Source: Macrocystis pyrifera
Taxonomy: Eukaryota; Sar; Phaeophyceae; Laminariales; Laminariaceae
Assembly (NCBI GenBank): GCA_031763025.1
Contig: JASSKH010000029.1
Coordinates: 10,122,777-10,186,776 of the forward strand
Reading direction: 5' to 3'
Length of the DNA: 64,000 nt
A model generated the notes under the pieces. That model was not told where the DNA came from and ran no database searches. It saw nothing but the letters and a program-made list of their open reading frames with translations. Below are positions 55,280 through 64,000 of this stretch, one piece after another; the stretch's first letter is position 1; each line of letters begins with the position of its first letter. Made by a program: the position numbers and the translations under genes.

Positions 55280-56280
55280 GTATCATCTGAAGATTGGGTT
55301 GTCCGAGATCGAATCTGACCAGCAGGTAAACGCTGTAACTCCAAGAATGTGGGGTGGTCAAATACATACTATTGTAGTACGCATTTCGTGTGATGTTGTC
55401 ACACAATAACAATAGTAGCTCAAACTCCTGAAATCCCACCGGTGGTCACAGAACAGGCTGTAAAACTAAAATACATCGCGACTGGAGCAAACAAACAAGT
55501 ACGAAATAGTGCCGTATCGGTAGGTGAGAGAAACGTATTAACGAGCTATTCGATATGGTGCATATCATCCCGTACCAATCGCAAATGAATGACACCATGA
55601 ACATGAGCATAGTGGTCGAGGGTTGAAGGAACGAATCGACAGGTGTGATTGGAATGCCAGTAGGTGGTGGGCAGTTTCTGTTCTGGGGGGGTGTTTGTTC
55701 TTCACCTTGCTGCAACTACTTGCACAAAAAGCATACGAGGCGTACGATTTAGAAGTAGGTCTGCACGAATGCCGTTTTAAGACGCGTGATTGATTTTAGC
55801 ACGAACAAGTTTCACGAGTGGACAGTGTCCGTGCTGGGGGGGTGGCGTAAACGTCAGTACCTTCAAACACTTTTTAACTCGGAATCAAATATTTACCTTG
55901 GCTAGTGCCAGCAAGTCGATGTGGGGTGAACGTCAGTACCTTGAAACGACCTAAGTCACTCGAATAATAATTTTGGCCCGGAGTAGAAAGAACCCATGAA
56001 CTTCCTACAGCCCGTGATGAACGTATACATAAAACGACCTCCACATTCGCAAGGAAGCGTGAAGTTTTGCCACATCGATACAAACAAGTACGTGAGTATA
56101 TTGGAATACTGATCGGTGAACCGTTATAAACAGGTTTGACAAGTCAAGCCCGCAGATATATATATTGTCAAAGTGCAGACGTAGGCCTTCGAGAGGAACC
56201 CCCACCTCAGATGCAGGTAAGCCAGGAAGAAAACATGTTTTTTTCGCAGATGAGTACATGCTCCAAGCGTGTTAGACAGA
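55280..56280. other. Stretch without a recognised gene
   Basis: No domain-bearing frame, RNA or array seen. AACGTCAGTACCTT(C/G)AAAC occurs twice (about 55850 and 55929), a short local duplication. Confidence 0.4.
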
Positions 56281-56289
56281 TGTGGCGCA

Positions 56290-56650
56290 GGCAATTGCAA
56301 GTGAAGACTGTACGAGGGTCAGGTCCGCCGCTCTTCTCAGCACCGTCCAAAGTCAGCACCGCGGGAACAAGAGGCGCTGCAACATTGGGCCGACGGCGAT
56401 AGACGGGGGAGGAAGGCTGAAGAACATCTGGACGAAGGTCAGGACCGCCGTTCTTCGTACCACCGTCCAAGGGCAACACCGCGGAAAGGACGGGCGCTGC
56501 AACATCGGGCCGACGGCGATGGATGGAGGAGGAATGCTGAAGAACGTCTGGACGAAGGTCAAGACCGCCGCTCTTCTTACCACCGTCTGAGGGCAGCACT
56601 AAGGGAAGGAGAGGAGCTGCAACATCGAGCCGACGGCGAGGTGCGGAGGT
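56290..56650 (+). repeat. ~118-bp tandem repeat, about three copies
   Basis: GGTCA(G/A)GACCGCCG(C/T)TCTTC, ACCACCGTCCAAGGGCA, GCTGCAACATCGGGCCGACG and GCGATGGATGGAGGAGGAAT recur at about 56320, 56438 and 56556. Both strands are open (minus frame 56207-56752, 181 codons; plus frame 56282-56590) because the unit lacks stops and is close to a multiple of three. No family recognised. Confidence 0.8.
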
Positions 56651-56820
56651 GGAAGGCGCAGGCGCTGCAGCGGTCCATGATCGTAATATCCGCTGGGCAC
56701 CGTCGCTCATATGCGCCGGTCTGGGGGGGTGTCCGAGGAGGAAAGCGCACACGCTGTCGCCGGGCTAGCACCGGGGCGCCGGCTTTGTGCCGACAATGGT
56801 TATGTGTCGGGCAGGGGGGG

Positions 56821-57386
56821 TGTTACAGCGGGTGGCGCCAGGGAGGGAGGTTCATAGCGCTGTGACTGTCGTGACCAGCGCTATGGGGAGGATAATACGG
56901 CGCGAGACCACTGTCCTGATCAGGGTCACGCGTCGGGTCTATTCGATAGGCAGAGGGCAAGCTTTGGTTAGCATCCTCTGGGCGGATCTTATAGGGGCAG
57001 GGAGGATCCCCGGTGTGGGAACGCCTTCGGTCTCGGGTACAGAGCCAGTAACGAGGTTCCGGGACCACCCGGTGTTTACAAAACACCACCAAGAGTGAAG
57101 AAAGAAAGTCAAAGCCAAGTGATCTGTGATACCTCTATCCTATCGCCCCCCAGCCTCTTGGGCCCTGCCGTGCCCGTCGTGCCCGTCATCGTGTATGTGG
57201 TGCTTCGTTGAGTGTTCACGCTGACTGCTTGCATCTATCGCATTGCATCGATCCACGTTCTGCATGACCCGATCATTCCTGCTTGAAGGCACTTCCTCGA
57301 ACTCCCAAACAACAGGTGAGCCGGCCTCAGAGATCTAACGAACGCAGGTCCTTTTTACGGTCTGAGAGCTGTACCCTGCTGTAACA
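56821..57386 (+). mobile_element. 566-bp element with TGTTACAGC termini, copy 2
   Basis: Same borders and length as 50489-51054. It follows a GGGGGGG run directly and is followed by TAATCTGC. Near identity to copy 1 (one T fewer in GGTTCATAGC, one C more near 57085, one T fewer in the CCTTTTTAC tract) indicates recent spread, or a local segmental duplication limited exactly to the element. Confidence 0.72.
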
Positions 57387-57429
57387 TAATCTGCTACTTA
57401 TCGCAGTAATTGACTTCGAAATAAAAGAT

Positions 57430-57975
57430 TTAAACTTTCAAACGACTTCCAAATGCAAGCTTCTAACTTCCAAAACTTCCATTTGCACTTCCAAATGAAA
57501 GTTTTTCACTTTCAAATGGAAGTTGTGACTTCCAAAATGGAAGGTGTTTACATCCAAATCGAAGTAGTGGAAGTTGAAATGAAAGTTTTGGACGTCAAAA
57601 TTAAAGCTCCGGCAGCAATGTCAGCAAGTCGAAAACCTTTTTTTTACCTCCAAAACTTCCATTTTGACTTCCATAGCTTCCATTTGGAAGTTCCACAACT
57701 TCCATTTGGAAGTTCCACAACTTCCATTTGGAAGTTAGATACTTCCATTTGGAAACTTCCACACGACTTCCATTTTTGCTTTCACAACTTTCATTTTGGC
57801 TTTCACAACTTCCATTTTGACTTTCACAACTTCCATCAACTTCCATTTTGGAAGTCACAACTTCCATTTGAAAGTGAAAAACTTTCATTTGAAAGTGAAA
57901 ATGGAAGTTTTGAAAGTTTTTTACTTCCAAATGGAAGCTATGGAAGTCGAATGGAAGCTTCCACTCATATACCAA
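57430..57975. repeat. GGAAGT/ACTTCC palindromic array, copy 2
   Basis: Same motif as 39194-39500, with blocks such as ACTTCCATTTGGAAGT and TTTCACAACTTCCATTTTG, and units of 18-24 bp repeated in tandem near 57680-57760. Frames on both strands (plus 57453-58004, 183 codons; minus 57601-58119, 172 codons) are long because the motif lacks stops in several frames. Immediately after it the DNA has GCCCGGGGGCGAAGCCCCCG, a perfect short hairpin (about 58014-58033). Confidence 0.88.
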
Positions 57976-58853
57976 ATAATGAGGTGGACCCGGCCAGCTT
58001 TTAATAAAGTTAAGCCCGGGGGCGAAGCCCCCGAAATTCTTGGAAACCCTGTGCTGTACGTAACTGGGACAGTACGCAGTAAACGATAATAGATAGGGCT
58101 CTGCGGTTCGAGAATACATCCGCTCTGCGCTTCTTTATCACGTTCGTTGCCGATTGCGACTGTGTAGAGTGTTCTCACTGTTGCCGGTAGCCGTCGCTGT
58201 CTGAGCAGTTAGCGCTCTGCTGCTCAAATGGGGTATTCTGGCTAAATCCTTACTGTTGGTATTTTGGAAGAGCGATATATCTATGTAAATCATTACTACT
58301 TGTAGTACTCGACAACGAGTTTCATCGCGAGAGCAGGTAGTACGACGGCAATAAGTCGTAAAGAGATTGCGCTCTGGCGCACTCGTCAGTATGCGAAGGA
58401 TACTATCTTTTTCCATCGGGGAGGAGCTTACTGGCTGTATATACGTACATCGCATACAGAAGTAATAGTAGTAGTGTACATGCACCTGGCACAGTAATAC
58501 GTAGGCGCGGCTACTCTCTACCTTACCTGGAGCGAAGACAGCACCGTGCAGGTTCATAAATACATGCAAAAGTGCAGATTAAGAGGACAGACGCAATAGT
58601 GGTCATACGAGTATATGGTCTGGCACCTGTAGCTTTGTTTTTCGTTGTAGCGTGTATACTTGAAGTTTACAGTAGTGGTATGCATAATTTAGATACCTGA
58701 TGTTATTTTGTCAATGTTATATCACACCGCTCATGATACACGAGCCTTATGCTACCGTAATTATTGCCGGTGGTGAATGCAACGCACATATATGCATATG
58801 TAAGCTTTAACTGGTTTTATGGCAACCTGGATGATCTGATTCTCTAGGTTCCC

Positions 58854-59216
58854 TAGTTGCCACAAAAAGGCAAACTACTTCTTGGCCTGCTTTGTATCGA
58901 CCACAACGACGCGGCACCGATGCTGAACAGATGGACTGCGATTTTGCAAAAGGGTTGTGCAGTAGATCCACTGTCGATTACCAATAGGTCGCGAATGGAA
59001 TTGGCATTCCGTTTCCTCTTTGGCAACGACGCCCCGCCTATAATTCCTCCAAACACACAAATACTGCCAATATCATCGCCTTCCCCGCCCGCCACATCAC
59101 CCCCCTCCCCCCTAGCATCAGCCTCCCATATCATGCTCGCTAGCCTCCTCCGCCTCTGCGCTGTGTCTGGCGCAGATAAAGACACACAGCAATGGACTAG
59201 CTTGAGCAACTTCTGA
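58854..59216 (+). CDS. Small ORF of unknown function
   Basis: A 119-codon plus frame with varied, protein-like composition: LLCIDHNDAAPMLNRWTAIL and DPLSITNRSRMELAFRFLFG, then a Pro/Ser-rich stretch and a C-terminal helix-like end. It opens with TTG after a CCCTAG that could be a splice acceptor, with an in-frame TAG just before, so it may be a 3' exon rather than a whole gene. The opposite strand is also open (58853-59440, 195 codons, Arg/Ser-rich); I favour the plus strand on composition only. No family recognised. Confidence 0.3.
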
Positions 59217-59219
59217 AGC

Positions 59220-60600
59220 GGGGACTCTCGGGAAAAAGGTGCCCTCACTGAAAGCCAACCCGAAACTAGCCGGTCAGCCATCATCATTCGCTTAGCCAGC
59301 TTTTTGCAACATCGGTTCCGCGTCCTCTGCCGTCTCGGCTGGGCACGTGATAAACTTTGGACTTCTCCGTTGGCTGGACGGTTGTGAAGTGACGCATTCC
59401 TGTCTGACTGCCTGCAAACGGCGCGAACGAAACCGATCACAGTGAGGACGCAAGGGGTGATGATACCAGGCTTTAGTACTCACTCAGAACCCAACACGAT
59501 CGATGCGAAAGAAAAAATGGCACAGATGTAGAGTACGTGCAGGCACGCAGTTTATAGAGAGTCGCAAAAACTGGTGCAGAAGTGGCGTCAGTAATCCATA
59601 CCCAGTTAATTAATGGTGTTCCGTGCCTGTCGCACAGACGCGAACGAACGCAGCATATTATCGAGAAGTTGGTGCTCGACCGTCCCCAGTTCCTATATTC
59701 GGCGGTCCGGCCTCTTCACAATCTACTGCGTCAGTGTACTCGTCCCTGCCACCTCAAACGTACGATAGCGTACACGGTTTACAGTATCCAACCTCATACT
59801 AGTCTAGCTGACATTCCGCGCGGTAACTAGCCATGCCAAAAACACGGTACATGTCTGGGTTATCCTTGAAACCCACCGTGTAAAGATAGGATGAAACCAC
59901 CCGGGTGTAGCTTCCTGCACATGGTCTATTGGTCATTGTGCGTGGAACCCCATTAATAGCAACTTCGGGCCTATGTCCCTGCGCTTTCCCAGAAAAATCA
60001 CGGGAAAATCAGGATCGACCACGACCCTTGCTAGGACTCGCTTGAACCGGAGCTTACTACCTGCTAAGGGCGCATAGCGAACGTCTGCAAATGACGTACG
60101 AGCGAAAGCGACCTATACGACGATGGTGCTGCGTACTTGGGTATATTGCAACGCTCATCTGTGTCTAGCATCTCTCCCCTTTCGACAATAGCAGTGCGGG
60201 TTACAAGACGTTATGATAAAACACCCAATAAACCGTGCACACAAAACATTTTGACGATGGTAAATGCGCGGAGGGGAATTTAAGGGGTGTAATTCAAGGG
60301 TGATCCTCAGGAAACGAAACCGATATATCCAAGAGTCGTGTTTCTATTGACGTAAGCTTGCACTAAGTGATGCTTGCGTACTACGGTCGTGAGAGATCAC
60401 TGTTTATAGCCGCCTTGGTCGAGCCTTGTGTGGTGCCGTACACACACACGTTACCGCTAACTGCGAAATAATCGCGCCATCATGTTTATGATATTTCCTC
60501 GTGCTGGCTATCGATAGCTCAATAGTCCCCCTCCACTGGCAAGAGTCTCTGGAAGTGGCTACACCGGAAATTAAAATTCATTGAAGCTGTCATCCATATG
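59220..60600. other. Stretch without a recognised gene
   Basis: I see no domain-bearing frame, tandem array or RNA here. GCTATCGATAGCTC near 60507 echoes the TATCGATAG minisatellite motif at 4.5-7 kb but is a single copy. Confidence 0.4.
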
Positions 60601-60610
60601 CAAGTCCACG

Positions 60611-60835
60611 TCACAAGCGGTTCTTAGTAGGATGTAGCTTACCCTTCATGCGACTCACCGAACACCTCACGGCGCTTCGCGCTTGGTGCAAGCAATGTCT
60701 GCCTGGTCGGTGAAAACCCGACATGCTCCGTCCCGGCATTGTAGGGATGCGAGGGTCTATGGTCATATGACTACGGCCATGCATGAGATCGAGTGCATCT
60801 CCCCTATCCAGTACACCCCCCCCCCACTGGCAGAT
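60611..60835. repeat. Copy of the 44.6-45.2 kb dispersed repeat
   Basis: 60630-60720 (GGCGCTTCGCGCTTGGTGCA region) matches 45075-45170 in reverse complement, and 60748-60832 (GAGGGTCTATGGTCATATGA, TACACCCCCCCC) matches 44673-44750 directly. The two halves therefore have different relative orientations at the two loci. No gene. Confidence 0.7.
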
Positions 60836-60839
60836 TGCG

Positions 60840-63100
60840 TCCAGCCTCACCTTGATAGGATAACATTCAAGGTCGGAAACAGCTGGCCAGGGCCTTCCGC
60901 ATCCGGCTTCATCTCGTCCTTGGCTCCAACTGAGGCATATCGCCATGGGTGCTGGCAATAGAGACGGTAGACAAAAGTAACAGGGTAGGGGGTAAGCAGC
61001 AAGGCGATTTTGTAGAAAACGACCAGAGTTTAGAAGGTCGCCAATCGTCTGTATCCTAAACTACAGGCAAATAATAGAAGTGTGGGCTCGGTCTCAAAGT
61101 AAAAAGCGCGCCTGAGGCACGACCTGATTGCACTCGCACACGGTGTGCACTCTGTGGAAACCTTGTCGCCTCTATTTCTAGTAGGCCCTTTCATCTTGTG
61201 AAACTCGTCCTCGGTACGATGTGCCCCACGCTGCAGAGAACGTTCTTACCTGTGAAGATATGCTAGTACAACCCAACGGATCGCCGTGCTTGCGAAGACA
61301 GCACGCTTGCTCTACATCTCGTTGTCCACCGGCCCAACGGATGCCTACTCTTTGGCTCATTTTCTCGCCATACATACCCTCAAAAATAGAAATTCAATAA
61401 GTGGCCAGGGCGGTCTGCTCATCTATGAACTTGTACGCTCGGGACGATTCTGGGCCCAACGATAGACAATGACCTACGTACTAGCTAGACGGCCATCACA
61501 TGGGCAGGGCGCATGGAATTTTTCATGTACCACTTACCGCATCGCTCTCCCGTGGAAGTATAAGAGACGACCTTCGCCGATGTTGTCCGCCACGACCTTG
61601 ACCCCCGTGATGCACACGAGAGCCTGCTCCATGTACGTAGCAATATTTCTGTCTACTGCACAGCACCGTGTGATAGTGGCAAGGAATAATGGCAGCAGAT
61701 CGCACGAAAGCGGGTGGAGAACTTGTGGGTGTCATTGTGCCGACTTGTAGCTGCGGGCAACCAGAAGGGCGAAGAACATACGACGTGGGATAGAGAATAT
61801 CAAGAGCTACCCTACTAGCCTATTTTGAAACACATCGCATCTGCTCCAGAGATACACCGCTCGAAATCCAACGAGCCATCAACGAACCATCAGTTCACGG
61901 CATCTGCCCAACCGTCAATCAACCTCACCTTGACGTGGTGGCATTCTTCCCGATGATCTACGTTTCTCTCGGTAAGAGTGCGCTTTTGTTGAAACCGTAG
62001 TTTTTCACAACTGAAAAGCTCCCGGCGGGTACTACGGCGTTGCAGATCCCATCCATCGCTGACCCAGGCAAACGGACATTGTTCAGAGCATGACGCACGA
62101 GCGGAGAGAATAACAGGCGTCATGTAAAGGTACTATTGTACTACCAGCTATCTTGGATGACGCCTATAAGCAGGATCTGAACATGGCGACATGATGGCTG
62201 TTGTCCGGTACACCCTGGGCCGGGCCAGAAACCCATAATCTGTCAGTCGGGCATATCACGGCTTCTATTGCTTCGATTCTCAAACCGACAACACTGCTGT
62301 AGAAAATAAGAAGCATCCCAAGCAAAGACACCAAGAGCCTCTCCTATGTGCCGTTGCCAAAGGGTGGGAGTTGAGGTGGAAAGAGAGAGACCAATAACCG
62401 TTAACCTGGCGGTGGGTGTTTACAGAATCGAGGAACATAGATTTGGGGGGCCGGAACGACCCGCCTCCAGCCCACACGCAAAAAACGTAGTGTGCGGCAT
62501 TCATCAGGGAGAGCCGAAGCGCCGCAAAGTGGTGTAGGGCAGGGGTATAACCGTGCTATGGTATGCACGTTCCCCTAGCCTTTGGAGAGCTGAGATTGTG
62601 AGGTGATACGAAGCCTGAACGTGAACCTGGTAGGGCAAATGGGTTTATTTAGCGAGTGCACCTTTTTTCTGACGGCAGGTGGAGACTCATCGCCGCTACT
62701 CTTCTAGCTGGGTCCCTTGACTGGAGAGCCTTAGGAGAGTAAATGCAGGAATCAAAAATGAACAGGCGCAGGCAAATCTCGCACTACCCAGACAAAAGAC
62801 AGAGCAAAATGAGCTGTTGAGTCCTGGGTGGCTATCCGTACCTCTTGGTCGAACCTAAAAGGGGGTCGACTAAAGAGGTCCGGCAAGTTCATGACATGAA
62901 CACTGGTGGAGTGTCACGTTAAAATCTGTGTTCTACAGATGGACAAGAACCGGTACACAAATAAGAAAGTGTGTTGGGCGTAAGCTTTTTTTACCCAGAT
63001 CTCCAAGGAGGAAAAAAAAAAACAAAAAAAAAGTAATCAGTGAACCCAGGCGCAGAACAGAGGGCTCGTCAAGTGCTGAATCTAGTCGTTTTTACAAAGA
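60840..63100. other. Stretch without a recognised gene
   Basis: Only short frames with no recognised domains (for example plus 61469-61750 and minus 61890-62123). An A-rich tract lies near 63009-63031. No array or RNA seen. Confidence 0.35.
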
Positions 63101-63104
63101 AAGG

Positions 63105-63117
63105 TATATAGACCAAT
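63105..63117 (+). promoter_or_regulatory. TATA-like and CCAAT-like boxes upstream of the telomere-proximal ORF
   Basis: TATATA at 63105-63110 is followed closely by CCAAT at 63113-63117, about 165-175 bp before the ATG at 63279. The order (TATA upstream of CCAAT) is unusual for a classical promoter, so the assignment is tentative. Confidence 0.25.
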
Positions 63118-63278
63118 CACAGCACACTATAATGCGGCGCGATTCGGTGTGAAACCGTCATTTGTTTTTTGGTTCATTTGTTTTTGCGGCGCAATCACTG
63201 CTGTGTGGTCGGTGGTCGAGCACCGCAGCATAGCCCACAGACCAGCAGCGTGTCTCTCCTTCGCCAGCGTCCTGTGTC

Positions 63279-63584
63279 ATGGCTACCCACACACTAGCCG
63301 TCAAAGGGTGGGCGAGGGCCTCTAGCCCTGTAGTAACCCAAGACCGTGCTCGAGGGAAGTGGCTGCTGAGGCTGTGGTACACCGCCAGCACAAAGAAGAA
63401 CACTGTGCGGGTGCAATCACCATGGTTCGACACACGAGAGGAGGCTGAAGCAACCGCGAGCTGGTGGAGGTTGAGTTGGGAGCAAGGCAACAACGGCGAA
63501 CGCATCAACCCCCACACACCCAGATCAAGTCCCAGCCGCGGCTGCTGCCAATCTTCCTCCAGGCGAGTTCAGCTAGAAAGTTGA
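63279..63584 (+). CDS. Small intact ORF next to the telomere, possibly AP2-like
   Basis: ATG at 63279 to TGA at 63582-63584, 101 codons. The middle reads RGKWLLRLWYTASTKKNTVR followed by WFDTREEAEATASWW: a basic, Trp-containing strand region followed by an F-D-T-x-E-E-A helix start, which recalls the three-strand-plus-helix pattern of AP2 or AP2-like integrase DNA-binding domains. The usual YRGVR opening is absent, so the match is structural in feel only. The C terminus is Ser/Arg-rich. It ends about 350 bp before the telomeric repeats. No intron is needed. The minus frame over the same DNA (63158-63517) has no such pattern. Confidence 0.4.
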   Translation: MATHTLAVKGWARASSPVVTQDRARGKWLLRLWYTASTKKNTVRVQSPWFDTREEAEATASWWRLSWEQGNNGERINPHTPRSSPSRGCCQSSSRRVQLES

Positions 63585-63684
63585 AGCATATCTAATCGTA
63601 TGTTGCTGATTGTTGGTGTGCCGGTGCGACACTTTTGCCGATTTTGCGAGGGAACTGCTAAATTCAAAACGCAGCTGTCTTGTA

Positions 63685-63930
63685 CCGCTGCGTACACGCA
63701 TGCACGGCTAATGCTGTACCACATCAACTGCTGCTGTACATCTACTGTACAGCAGGACTATCAGCGTGGGAATCGAGTACTACTGCTGTACAGCAGTACA
63801 GCAGTACTACTCTACTACCAGCAGTAGTACCGGTGTACGCCAGCACTGTTGCTGTACGACAGCAGTACTACTGTCGTAGGTACAGCAATATCATATCATA
63901 TCATACCATATCCTATCATACCTCGCTACT
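63685..63930. repeat. CTGCTGTAC/GTACAGCAG palindromic motif and CATAT repeat before the telomere
   Basis: CTGCTGTACAGCAG and its halves recur at 63728-63880 (for example GTACTACTGCTGTACAGCAG), able to fold into many small hairpins. This is followed by ATATCATATCATATCATACC pentamer-like repeats at 63887-63925. Similar CTGCTGTAC/GTACAGCAG clusters occur at 12430-12570, 13560-13620, 17400-17430 and 24060-24080. Confidence 0.7.
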
Positions 63931-63933
63931 GGC

Positions 63934-63934
63934 A

Positions 63935-63974
<40 letters not shown>

Positions 63975-64000
63975 GGTTAGGGTTAGGGTTAGGGTTAGGG
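63934..64000 (+). repeat. Telomeric repeat (TTAGGG)n
   Basis: About eleven TTAGGG units reach the right edge of the window, with one TTTAGGG variant near 63951. The G-rich strand runs 5' to 3' outwards, the orientation of a right-hand chromosome end. The short length in the window reflects where the assembly stops. Confidence 0.97.

Noticed and set aside
56207-56752. 181-codon minus-strand ORF
   Set aside because: It is a translation of the ~118-bp tandem repeat, with both strands open.
58014-58033. Hairpin GCCCGGGGGCGAAGCCCCCG as a transcription terminator
   Set aside because: Bacterial-type terminators are not expected in nuclear eukaryotic DNA, and no gene ends there.

Overview
This is eukaryotic nuclear DNA reaching a chromosome end: the last ~66 bases are a (TTAGGG)n array whose G-rich strand runs towards the right edge, so the window is about 64 kb of subtelomeric sequence with the telomere on the right. 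There are no bacterial operons, Shine-Dalgarno sites or CRISPR arrays. Conventional genes are nearly absent; almost everything recognisable is a mobile element, an element remnant or a tandem repeat. The TTAGGG telomere, a chromodomain Ty3/gypsy element, a tyrosine-recombinase retroelement, Ty1/copia fragments and frequent CAG/CTG/GTAC-rich stretches would fit a stramenopile such as a brown alga. That assignment is inference; oomycetes and other protists are not excluded.

Layout. 0-1.2 kb: two coding-like segments rich in coiled-coil residues, probably the end of a gene or pseudogene. 1.5-8.5 kb: a ~200-bp satellite (about 10 copies), a ~60-bp TATCGATAG minisatellite in three blocks and an ~890-bp duplication. 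10.7-12.4 kb: a broken Ty1/copia-like gag on the minus strand. 13.7-20.9 kb: a complete but mutated PAT/Ngaro-type tyrosine-recombinase retroelement (minus strand; gag, RT/RNase H, recombinase) with split direct repeats, a 6-bp flanking duplication and a nested PIF/Harbinger-like MITE. 21.9-23.1 kb: a large inverted-repeat (foldback) element. 23.2-24.1 kb: ~280-bp tandem repeats. 24.65-33.5 kb: an old minus-strand gypsy element split by a young, nearly intact plus-strand chromovirus (24955-30715, identical LTRs, 4-bp target duplication) and by a 333-bp Pol III-like element with a 5-bp duplication. 33.6-37.3 kb: a dimeric higher-order satellite (about 13 monomers of ~255 bp), itself interrupted by a 327-bp tRNA-like insertion.

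39.2-40.7 and 57.4-58.0 kb: GGAAGT/ACTTCC palindromic arrays. 42.8-44.5 kb: 3' part of a copia element. 44.6-45.6 and 60.6-60.8 kb: copies of a dispersed repeat, some inverted. 47.0-48.1 kb: a decayed transposase resembling KDZ-type transposases. 50.5 and 56.8 kb: two near-identical 566-bp copies of an element with terminal inverted repeats. 51.9-56.7 kb: several short tandem duplications. 58.9 and 63.3 kb: two small ORFs that could be genes; the second lies about 350 bp from the telomeric repeats, has TATA- and CCAAT-like boxes and a possible AP2-like fold.

The gene products present mostly serve retrotransposition: the chromovirus supplies gag, protease, RT, RNase H, integrase and a chromodomain that may direct it to heterochromatin. 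The nesting gives a relative chronology: old gypsy first, then the Pol III element and the chromovirus; the flanking tandem repeat first, then the tyrosine-recombinase element, then the MITE. Two insertions are supported by restored reading frames at the deduced empty site (chromovirus and 333-bp element), the MITE by a restored RT frame, and the tyrosine-recombinase element by a neighbouring empty copy of its target repeat.
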